From assembly GCA_013407085.1 (NCBI GenBank), contig JACCGJ010014003.1, positions 1-64,000 on the forward strand: a stretch of DNA of 64,000 nucleotides, read 5' to 3'. The notes under the pieces were generated by a model. It did no database searches, had not been told where the DNA came from, and worked only from the letters and a program-made list of their open reading frames with translations. The translations under genes and the position numbers were made by a program. The stretch comes from Atriophallophorus winterbourni. Taxonomy: Eukaryota; Platyhelminthes; Trematoda; Plagiorchiida; Microphallidae. Shown here in pieces: positions 49,201 through 61,200 of the stretch (its first letter is position 1; each line of letters starts with the position of its first letter).

Positions 49201-52200
49201 CCGATTGAAGACAGCGCAACGGATTCACTTTGAGGATTTCATCTGTCCAAACTGACCTTTCATTCGGTTACCTAATCAGAAACCGAACTATTAAAAATGT
49301 TACACGAATCAGAACCGATCTTGGCAATAAAATGCATCACTCCTCGTACATTTTTGCTGGCGGTGTTTCATGATTGACCTTATCATAACGACGCGATAGG
49401 TTTTTCAGACATAACGTATTACCAAGTCGATTGCGCATTCATGCTTACGTTGTAATTACATTCGAAATACAAAGATCACTGCGTCCTTTCAACCCATGAG
49501 AGTTCGCATTGATGGAATCAAGTTGAATATGCAAATTTTTCCGAATGAACGTAAGATTCGCAGCGTTTTCTTGTGCCTCATTCGCTTGTATTGACACCAT
49601 CACCCCCAGTCTCTGCCGGATTCGTGTACGAGGATTGTGTGCAAATCGTGTGGGAGCATCGCTCGGTGCAAGTGCAAGCGAGCGAACTGTCCAGTCAAGA
49701 ATTGGCCAACTGGAACTTGAATTCGGTTCATTCGTACTCGGTCAATCACGGGATCTTGTATCGGTAAGCTTCTCTCACTTTACAGGGTCATTTTTGTTGT
49801 CGGCTTCGTTATCCGACGCCCATGTTGCGTTTCGAAGACATGTCGACCTTTGTCAATAAGAACCTCCGGTAATAGAACGGAAGGAAGACAGCGTTTCACC
49901 TTTGATGCAACTATGATTGGGGAGGTATCTCTCTGTTTTATGACGGGAACGTGGTTGAAAAGCGAAGCGAGATAGATTATAAATGCGCGAAAACGTGTAA
50001 CGTGAGCAAACTCTCAACCCGTTCACAAAGTTGATTACATGTTTCAACTTTGGTGTAGGCACTTCTTGCTAGCGTGTCTGCGCATACCTTTGTCCTGAAT
50101 ATCCTTAGCCTTTCATATCTAGCTCGCCTTCGGCAAATTTAGATTGATTGCAATAATTCTATGACAAATGATCGTTCTAGACTTGCTTCTTATGTATTAC
50201 TGTCCTCGAAGATGATAGGGTAAGCACACATCACTTTACCATTCTGCCATTTCGCTAACGCGCTTTGTTGTTTCAGCTGGTTTACTCACTCCCCTCGTGG
50301 GATAGGAACATAGTACACAACGCCTACTTTTTATAGGTTACTCTCTCTTCGGATATAAGTGCCGCATTAATCCTATCAATCTTGTTTAAACACCGTACAG
50401 TTCCGGATCTTATATTTGTCTAGGGCTGCGCAACCTGACATTATCCTAGCCCACGCGCTGTCTAACTTGCGTGTGGTCATTTTGCTGTAGGCGTCTTGTG
50501 TTTGATTTATTTAATACGGTGCCGCGCAGTCAGAGGCTGCACGTGGGCTAAGATACTGTCAGGTTGCCCAAGCATAGACAGATATGGGAAAAGAAAATGG
50601 CAACGACAGTGAGACACTCCAGCGTGTATTCGCATACAGCTCATTACCAGTGGCAACTCAATTTAGCACGGTGTTAGCTGCACAGCACAGAAGTACTGCA
50701 CGATTGCACATCTGTGCATACGGATCAGGCTTCTGGTTTCGTATACACACACACGTATTTAGTACAGTTCAAAATGAAGTGGCAAGTAAACCTTGTTTCG
50801 GTGCATATCAGTTGAAGGGAGTGTTTTGAAATTGCGGTACTGAAATCGATATACTGGTTCAGGGCCGAAATGTGTATTCGCTTGGTCCTCAGTAGATCTA
50901 TAGCTCTTCAAGTTTGTTACCATCTTTTTCGGAGTTGTGATCGAATGGCAACGAAGCGTCAGTTTGTTCTTTCGACGTACTGCGGTCCTGGTTGATGATT
51001 TCTAATTATTATCGTTAAACAATGGTGTATTTCATTTCATCCCTCGCTGGGAGTTTTGTGGTCTCTCGTTTCCGATTGAGTCGACTATACCCTATTGAAA
51101 TGGATCATAGAGATAGCATTTCATTTTAAACTGGACGCTTACTAGGTATTTTACACGACGCTTTGAACATCAGTTCGTCACTTGGCTTGATTTTGTTGAT
51201 TCCTTCAGTTTCACGAGTAGTGCTAACCACAATTCTATCCCCATAGAATATTATACTACCACAATGTGCCCTGGTTCTAATGCCGCTTTGTTCTGCGTAA
51301 TTCGCTCGGTATTTTTCTCTGCCATTGCTTCGTTTCTCACAAAGCAAAAGCCAATTTTTTGTCGTTTTTCATACAGCACAACATTTTGTGGTACAAATGC
51401 CGATCTTTGTATGGTTAAACTTCGCTTACTCTAGATTTTGATTCCATGTGGTTTAGCCAAAGAACACAATGTGGAACATGAGTCCGGCAGGCACAGGGCA
51501 CTTAATTTCGTGCAGTTCATGCCTTGGGTGCTTTATGCTTCTTTCAAATTTACCGTAATAGACGGTTCATATCCACCCTGTGGCCTTTGTTATCGCCAGT
51601 AACTGGTGTGATGTTTTGTTCACCCACAGCGGCGACGGCATGCATCAATTCCTGAAACACTACGATTGGCGTATTACCGCGGTGCTTGGGCAGACGTCCA
51701 AGCGTGCATCGAACTCATGCGCCGCTTGCTCCCCCAATCTCCCGGCTACCCCGATCTTGTACGTGCACAGTTTGGTCGGTGACGTGGCCGGTAATGTACT
51801 TGCAGCGGATGCATCTTATTTGCGTTGGCTTCGGCCGGTGCACCTGGACAAGTGAGTTTCTTTGTCCAATTGTTCATGTTCAACGTCACACATTACCGCC
51901 AGCTTTTATTTTTGGGTATTTCACTCGTTGATGTGAAAGGCCTTCTAGCTAGCCTGTGCCTACTTTTTGTTGGTTCGCAGTTGTTCCCGTTAGTTAGTTG
52001 TTTCTCGTCTAGGATGAATAAAAGGCCATTTCAATTCACGTCACACATCAATCAATATTATTATTCGCGCCGTGCGCCTAAGATTATGGAAACGTGTTTC
52101 TGTTTATCGTTTCCTGGTTCAGTAACTTATCCGATAAACAGGTTTTTCGTTGCACCTTTGTCACATCGTTTTCTCTTTTTCAAGTCCCATGAAATTTAAT

Positions 52201-55200
52201 CCGTCGGATTCCCTTGAATCAAGGGCTCAAACTACTTTTCGTGCATATTCCCCTCGTCAATCGTGGTCCGCTCCAAACATCTCCTCGCTGTCGTTTTTGC
52301 GCACATCACTAGACGATCTCGCCTCTCTGAGCCAGGGTCACTACCATTTGGCGGCTCATCCGAATTTTCGAATCAACCAGTCGGTGCACGATCAACCGAT
52401 CAGCCCTTTGGGAATACAATCCGGGGCTTTCTTGGCACACACCGCCGGTCAGACTATATGGTGGATGGCGGATCCGACATACGCTCAGCCTTTAATAAGC
52501 CGCCATTGTGCTTCGCTTGAGACGATGTATCCAGCGCTAACTCGTTTGCAATGCGTCAATCATCCACTCGATGCTCCGTCAGGCATAGCCGCTACTCCAA
52601 ATGTGGGTTTTGTTTTGTTTTGTTTATTGTTGTTCTGCGCTGTTCACCACATCCCTTTCAACTGCCGTATTCATCTCTGTAGGAGTTGTTCTTTGCCGAT
52701 AACGGGCACATTTGGTCCACCTCGCTGCTTCTTCACACGAATACGAAGCAAGAAGTCAATCTTCTGGTTGGTGCGGATGGTGTGCACCCCGTTGCCGATT
52801 GTATGAATCGTTCTGTTGCTGGACGAGAAATGAAATTGCGAAACCCGACTCACTTGGTGTACAGCTCGTTCGAGCAGTCGCTTTACTTCGCCGATGGTCA
52901 GCAGGTAGGTGGTTCTTCCTTTGCTATTTCTTTTACGCGGACTCTTGGTGGTTGATGTTTTCATTGCTCAGTATGACACGGATCACATAATTAGGGATAG
53001 GATGATTTATTCCAGATATCAATCGTATGATCTTGATAAACCTTGTGTGTTTAACAAGTCTGTCGTGATCACGTGTTTGCCTCCGTAAGCATAAGGTGCA
53101 ACTCTGTTCTGGGAAGCTGGATGCGTTCTGAAAAGCTCGAATATATGATAGTGTTGTTTCGCTGCACCGCTCCACCGTACGTATCAATGGACAGTCTGAA
53201 AATGTTGTTTTTCTTTATTGACCCAAATTGTCAGTAGTTTACTCCGAGTAATTTCGCGGATAATTCCTTGAGAACCGATGCTATCTTCATCGGTCAAAAT
53301 ACTCAAGGCCCCATAAAAATCCCACGGACATATTTTGAGCGAAGGAGATCCTTTTCGGTATTCCACACCAACCTCTACAATGCTCTCATAAGAAAAGTGA
53401 AACAATAAAAATTAATCAATATCAAGTATTCAACCGAGATCAGTATCGCGTGATATTGCTTAAATTGATTAGATCGATGTTAGCGTTGGCCAAGGAAAGA
53501 GAGCATTAACTAGTCGTCTGTGAATACATAAGTTCGATCTAAATATTTTGATAGCTATTACCTCATCCGAACTCAAAATGCACCAGCTAATTTATCGTGG
53601 CACGTTGTGGGTTTTCGGTGTAAACACGAAAAGTAACCTCGAGGTACAGTGATGAGGACCAATGCCGGATTCATGTGGCTCCTGTTGTTGTTGCCCTTCT
53701 TCGGGCGATGGTCGAACGGGGAGTGTCACATCACAATCGCATGATTGTTTCGTGCTACACAGCTTTTCGAATAACTAAACAGTTCGATTCGGGAGGAACA
53801 ATCTCTTCCGGAGCGCTTGCAACGATAGTCAGAACTCAGTTGTAAGGCATCAGTTGCACGCCGGCGGCGTGATTTGCGTTCAACAGCCAAGAGTTGTATC
53901 TGCTCCTCCGCAGCTTGTAGACGACGCTTTACACAATGCCTCCAATGTGAACGGTCAAGAGCAAGTTCTTCCCAACTCGTGGGTTCAATGCCAAGAGCTT
54001 TCATATCTCTTTTCAAAACGTCTTTGTACCGCAAGTGCGGTCTGCCCAATGGTCGACTTCCTGATTTCAACACCATTTCACCATAAAGTAGACCATTTTT
54101 AATTCTGTAGACCTGTCCAAGCCACCGTTGGCGACACTGCCGTAGTAAGGGGAACATGCTCTGTAGACCAGTTTTGGAAATCACTTCAGCATTAGTCACT
54201 TTGTCCATCCACGATATGTTCAAGATATGACGGATGCTTCGTTGATGGAACGCATTCAGCTTCCGTTCGTGTCTTGTGTGGCTGGTCCAGGTTTCACTGC
54301 CATAAAGTTCGAACTATTCACCTTCCTAGATCAAATGTTGTGCAGCCAACTTGGGTGATGTTCAGACATTCGCTTTTCCAGTTTCCGAGGCGTGTGGCCA
54401 ATGTACAGGTGAATTGGTAAAATGCATATTGAGTTTGCCTGACGAGGTAGCCGGTCTGTAAGGTATTTTCTGATTACCGTTTTGTTAACGAATCTTATTC
54501 TCACTAATTCAGAAGTGAACGTTCGTTTAACTATGTGCTGTGGCTTACGGGCTAGAGAGTCGCTAGAGGCATCATCCGTAAATCAAAATTGAAGATATGC
54601 AGGCGTTTTTGGTTTTGTTAGTACGGGTACCATTCTAGGCGTTGTACGCGTGTCTTTTGATGGAGCAAACTTCGTATCAGCGCAAGTTCCGCCAAATTAT
54701 CTTCAGAGTAAATCCGAGTTGTTCGTCTTAACAAATTGTACGAAATTTATCTTCATCGGGACTGCACTCACTAAGTGTCTATACTGTCTAAGCCATGCTA
54801 GTTTTGAAAAACCGTTTATTTCAGGTTGAATTGGGGGAGTCTGAAAGAATCGGGCTTGAGATTAGATGGTATCACGACGCCCAGACAGAAGTTGTAGAGT
54901 TGGGTAATTGCATTAAAATTAAGGTGGGTTCCTGATTGCAGCTCGTTACCAGTGGCTTTCGTTTTAGCATGGCGCTTGTTGGTAGCGTTAAGCTTTTGAC
55001 ACAGATGCTTCTTCAAACCAAGGGTGTCAGTATGAACAGAGATCGGGTTTAAATTGCATTCAGCTGACCAATCCTAAGCTGGCTAAGGATTGTACATGCC
55101 ATGGTGAATGCTGAACTTGTCAATATAGGCATGTTGTGATTTAAAAACCCTCCTGATAGCTTATCCCGTTCACAATAATGTTGAGTGTGGTGGATGGAGA

Positions 55201-58200
55201 TTGTCCGTGGATTATGTTACTCACTTGAGAGGAGGCCTCATATTGATACACTTTTTAGTCTATAGAAATGTTAGTGTGTGCGCAAAATTGTTTTGTAAAA
55301 CCCTATCTTGGATGCCTAAAGATTTTATCAACAATGCCGCTTCATTCGGTGAATTGTTCTCCCCTACATACTCCCTGAATGCTCCACTTTGTATGAAACA
55401 AGCATCTATAATTTTTTCGATCGATGTGAATAGTCCTTAAGCAGCATCGGTCCAGTCGCTTATATCCTCTTCTTATTGGTTGATTGAATTTGATTGCATC
55501 ATGATTCACTCTTTTGACGAGCATGCCCTTGTTGTTTTCTTCTCCGTCTCCCTGCGTTCCGATTGTGATGATAAATTAGCGTACAGCGCTTTCGGTGCGC
55601 GTAAATTGTCCCTCGTGAACAATTGTCTTGTGGGATTCCCTCAATTATCCCATCTTCCCATCCAGACACGCCCTTCGTTAGTCACCCGAATGTATCTACA
55701 TTTTTACTCATCTCTATCTTTTATGTGTGCGTGCGTGCGTGCGCGCTGTTTCTCTTCTCGGGAAGTCGTGATTTATGCGCGCATGCACAGGTAACTAAAT
55801 GAAACCCTTCAGTTTATGCATGTGCTTCGCGTTAAAAGGCTTAATTGTTTCCGTAATCATCATCGGTCCATCAATTTGTTTCTGTGTTGTAGTTGCTGCG
55901 CCTATCGATTCCCGTTTTGTGGGAAATTAGGCCCTGCTCTCCGCTGCTCCCATGAACCATTGATCAATCTTGGTGATGAATGGTCGATGACTTATTAGAG
56001 ACCTAAAATCATAATTATTGCATCTAAATAAAAATAACCATTAGTGAGCAATGCATATTGAAGTCAGTGTGATGTGGGCTTTGTTCTATCAATAATAATG
56101 GTGAGTTCGTTGAAAGAGCCTCAATTGATCCAATCCCACGTCCTCATGGTCACTTAAAACGATAAGCATTTTCTCGGAGTGTTTGCTTGATATTGTATGT
56201 TTTCCAGGGAAGTGACGAAGAAAGTAAGTAGGTGCATCACAGTGAAATCCGCAAGGAAGCTGAGTTGCTGATTTCGCTCTACTCGTTTACAACACTTGTT
56301 TGAATGTCTGTTTCATTCGAGGTGTAGGCACCTCATCCCAGCTATTTGTGCTGATTCTTCTATAGAATCCATAGCTGTTTATGTCAAACCGTTCCACGTC
56401 TTTTAGGATTTTACTTTTGCATGATTGTGTGGCAGTCACGCATTCGGTTCGTGCAACCTTTGTATTGCTGTATCTGATTATGATGATGATAATATTGAAG
56501 TTTCTTGATACATTGAATTATTTTGCCATTGATAGTTTAAGTTTTTGACCAACGTATTTTTGCCCCTGGTGTGTATGGTATCACTTCTACAGACGACAAC
56601 AAACTGCATGCAACAAATGGCAAACTCTCTACTCGCAAAATCTAATGAAGCTTTCGTTTGTGTCCTTTCCAGGTTTATCGCGTGAATCTGGCTACTCAAA
56701 TGGTATCGCATGTGGCTGGACGTCTTGCTGCGTGTGATTCAAGCAATCTCGGGGATTTAGCGGTGGGCCAGGAATTGTCCGACATCCGTGGATTGGCATT
56801 CAGTCCAGAGGGCAATTTATACATCGCTGAAAGCAATCGCATTCACGTGCTCAAGGCAGACGGTCGCTTGTATCCTCTCACCGGTCGTGTCAGCGCATCT
56901 AGCGTTCCGTTAGATATGACGGCTTCCACGAATGTGGGAATTTCTAATCTGACGAAAAATGATCACTTCGCTAACATTACCGCAATCGCCGTGACAATTT
57001 ATGGAGAACTGTTTGTGGCCGACATGGGTCACGGTTTGGTACGTCTAATATATTTGGGCACTATGTTTTCAACTTTGTATTCATTCAGCTCAAAATAAGC
57101 TTTATTCAAAGATGATATGCAGGTAAAAAGCTATGCTTTACAAGACCCACAAAAATTTGCATCGTGTCGGATGGTAAAAAATATCAAAATATTGTTAGAG
57201 ATTATTATCAAACGTGAAAAACATACTTGCCCATGTGGACATCTAGTGATTTCTTTAAAACGTCAATGATTCCAGATTGTACCACATGAGTAGGTAAACT
57301 GTTCCACAATTGCACATTATGAACGGAGAATGCATATTTGCGGCAGTTCAACCTGCTGTGCTGTTGGTAAAGTTTAGATTGCTGACTACGCAGATGTATG
57401 TTATGGGAAAGATGAAACCAACGACTGCAAGGACGATTTGTTTGATTAAGTACTGTCCAAATGAATATTAGTGCTTCTTGTTTCCGTCTGTATTGAGCCG
57501 AATGCAAATTCAATATTTTAAGTCTCATTTCGTATGGATAATTAAAAAGTCCCAAAACGAGTTTTTTGGTTCTGCGCTGTGGAGTTTCCAATAGCTGAGT
57601 ATCTTTTTTTCAACCAAGGATCCCATGCCGGTATAGCATATTCGATATGAGTACGGATGTAGGTTGAAATCAATTTGCAGACAACGTTGGGGTCAAACGA
57701 ACCTAGGACTCTTCTAAGGAGATCCAAGTTGCTTTCAGCTTTGCAGGCAGCCAGTCGACATTGCATTGAGTTTCCTAAGTCTGATTGGATAATCACACCT
57801 AAATCTTTTTCGGAGGAGGCGGGTTTAATAACAGTGCGACGTAGATAATATTCTTTGCTCAACTTGCTGTTGAGCGACAGTAGGCTGCATTTCGAAGCAT
57901 TCAGTGGCATTTCGTTGTCTAGGGACCAGGTGTAAATCATATCGAGATCCCGTTGCAGGTTATGCGTGTCGGCTGTGGAGTTTATCTTGCACCAAAGCTT
58001 TGCGTGTGTTCCGGATACTCCTTTCTTATTTGTCTTTCATTATTGTTTTCAGATTTATCGTATGCATTATGAGCTTCCTGCTTTGACTGATGCATCGCCA
58101 CACTATCGCATCTCGTCCACTTCACGTGATGAGTGTTACGTCTTCAATGCGAACGGCCAACTTGTCAAAACCGAGAATGCAATCACCGAGATGGCGCTGC

Positions 58201-61200
58201 ACCATTTGGACTATCGCGCGCACACTATGTTCGGTTGGTTATCCGAACTGCGAGGAAACACGGTGAATCTGGCGTTGCATCTACGTCGCGACACCGAGGG
58301 TCATTTGAAACAATTACAGACTCCGCTAGGACTCATTTACAACATCAGTTTTGAATTATCGTCTCATGAGAATCGCATTGCACGGTTGGCAGATCCCATT
58401 TCGGGTGATTACTGGCGATTCGAATATACACCCGATGGGTTGTTGACTCTGGCTCAACGGCCCCAAGAAGCGCGTCCTTACTTTTTCCAATACGACCAGC
58501 AATCTGGCAAGTTGGTCGGTTTCGTTTTGCCAACTGGCCGTTTAATACGTCGAGATGACTTACAACAACTGAATCGTGTGTCCAATGGGGTCTCCGCTAC
58601 AGATGGTATGTCTTTCTGTCCTGTTTTTCTCTTGATTTAACGACTCACATTTATATCGTGTCTCCTAAAGCGGTACTTTCTGAGATTTCGCATTCAATTC
58701 TTCCAAACACCATTTGCAGCAAGCCGAGGGCTTCCCCGATGTGGTCGATATGTGCCAATCACTATTTGTGCGGCTACTGATAGTCGACATACCAGTGTAG
58801 CCTCTAGTGTGGGGTAGTGGTAGTCAGCCAATCGCATGCTGATTGCTTCTATTTCGTTTTTTCGTCCATCCATTTTCGTCTTGTGTGAACGATTGCTGCA
58901 TTCTAACTGCCACTAAAACGTTGTTTTCTATGCAGCGTGTAGCTAAGTTAAATCGCAACAGCTCATGTACGGTCTCGATTCGCGTGGCACTTTTCCTGTG
59001 TCATTGAACCCTGACAATTTCTATTCGAGCTCTTTCGTTTCGAAATAGTTTACTGCTTACTCTGCGCGATTATCTGACGCACAGTTCCTGGATAATTTGT
59101 TACGTTCGTGCGAAAGAACTTGTCTTGATTTGTCCTTAATTTTGTTGAGGTCTTCCGATCAATCTCACAAAAACAGTCCGATTGATTGGCATCGATCCAC
59201 TGTCACGCGAAAAACGAATGGGTTGTAAAGACAGTGAAATTCGGTTTAGTGCTCCTTGAATTAGTTGCACATTTGTAAAGGTGTTTTTACATTGAAATCA
59301 CTCTCCAAACCGTTCCATATGATCAATCCAAATTCAAAGTATGACAGAGTATTTTCGAGTCAGGCGAGAAATGTCCCGTTTTTTATGAGCTCCCACACCT
59401 CTACCGCTTTAGGTTTGTCTGACCATACGATTCGTTTCTGTCAGACTGGTAACATTGATGTGAAAGGCGTTTCACTGTGAAATAGGGTTCATAAATCGAA
59501 CCAAAATTTTTCACTAAGAATCACTGGTCGCTTTTGTGTTAAACGCCAAAAGGATTAAAAAAATAGCCAACGTATTGCGTTGGTAACGCTCCCCACAGCT
59601 AAACGCAGTGGTAGTTTCAGCCTCGAACTTATTCCTGTAAGGTCGTTTCTTGTGTGTTTGAGGTGCCACCGTTGTTTTCGCTATTATTTCAATGTTGCTG
59701 TTTAGTCTGCTTGGTCTCTTTACGATTGAAAATTGATATCATATATCAATGCTTCATAAAAAGTAACGTGTTATCACACCGATTTGCTTTCACCAATGCA
59801 GACACCGTGGGTTGTTCTTTCAAAAGTATTTATTAACTACTCATGAGTAGTTTCAAACCTTGGCATATTGCCGTGACATACATCGTGTGGTTTTAGGTGT
59901 TTTAGGTTTACCCATGAGAAACTTGACCTATACCACCTACCGCCGTTATGATCATTCATAATTGGTGCTGATTGATATATAGGGTGATACTCGTATCCTT
60001 TATTATATCTGCTTATTTCTGGAATTTTGATGGATATAATCCAGAATATCTCGGTCTCATCCTATTTCTCCACTTTCCATCCTGTTTTCCTCGTTTACAT
60101 CATTTCGAACAGTTTTAATAAACATTTTCCCTATTGCTAGATTTTTTTAAACGTTGTTTCCTGTTTCAGTTATTTCGCATTCCCGCTCATCATCCGTCGT
60201 CTCGTTCGGCCGTTCGTCGAATCGGTGGAGTGTTGCGTTTAGCGAGACAGAACGCTTCCTGCGGTCCGGTCTATCGCGGCTAGAACGTTTGACGCGAGAG
60301 ATCCGATTGCCAAAACCGATTGCGCGTGATCGATTGACTAATCTGTAAGCATTTTTCTCGTTCCGCAATATGCTGATGAAATTGGGCATTTCGTTTTGTT
60401 ATTTGCCGAGGTCTCTGTCTAATTTTCACTTCGGAGTTTTCATGAACGTTTGTATTTGCGATGCCTTAATGAATCCAATTGGTTTACGACGCGTTTAAGT
60501 CATCTTTCCGCTGACCAGCTTCGAATCACGCACCATGCATTAATAAAACTATGCAGTTGAGTTGGTAGATCATTATGATTCATTGAAATGTGTTTGGTGG
60601 TATACTTCTTATCCATATTTAGATAAGATTGCCACAAAGCATCGATCTTCATGACTGTATAACGTGTAATGACTCGACCAATATAGTGCAGTGCTCATTT
60701 CCTGGTCACTTACCCATCACAACCGGTTTCCGGCTGTTTGTCCTCATCAGGTGGATACAGTAAGATCATATTCAGTTAGCCTTGAAACAGTGATCTTACT
60801 GCCTCTTTTGTGCTGTGCGGCTAACACCGTGCTAAATTGATTGGCCAGAGGTAGTGAGCTGCATGCTGAAACTGGCTGGAGTCTCACTACCACTTCCTGT
60901 TCTCTTTTCTTCATCATATCTGTCTAGGCCTGGGCAAGCTGACAGTATCTTAGCCCACGTGCAGTCTGTGACTGTGCGGCACTTTGCATGGATCAGGCTT
61001 GTGCTTTCATACATACATACTCCACTGAATGACAGCAAACAGCTGGAAACCGATTGCGCTATGTAAGTGAAGAGGATGTGAGCACTACAATAAATTGGTC
61101 ATTTATGGCGTTCAACCAGGAATCACTTTGTGATTCTGTATTTGAACATCGTGGTTCTTTGCAAGAACCCTATTTAACAGTGGCATTTATCTATTGGTTC

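Larger units (their letters stand above)
52905..56672 (+). other. Teneurin intron 18 (3.8 kb)
   Basis: Phase 0. Contains LINE-B on - (53650-54330) and the unclassified repeat at 54991-55080. 55100-56650 shows a GTGC run near 55726-55746 and chance ORFs only. Confidence 0.7.
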
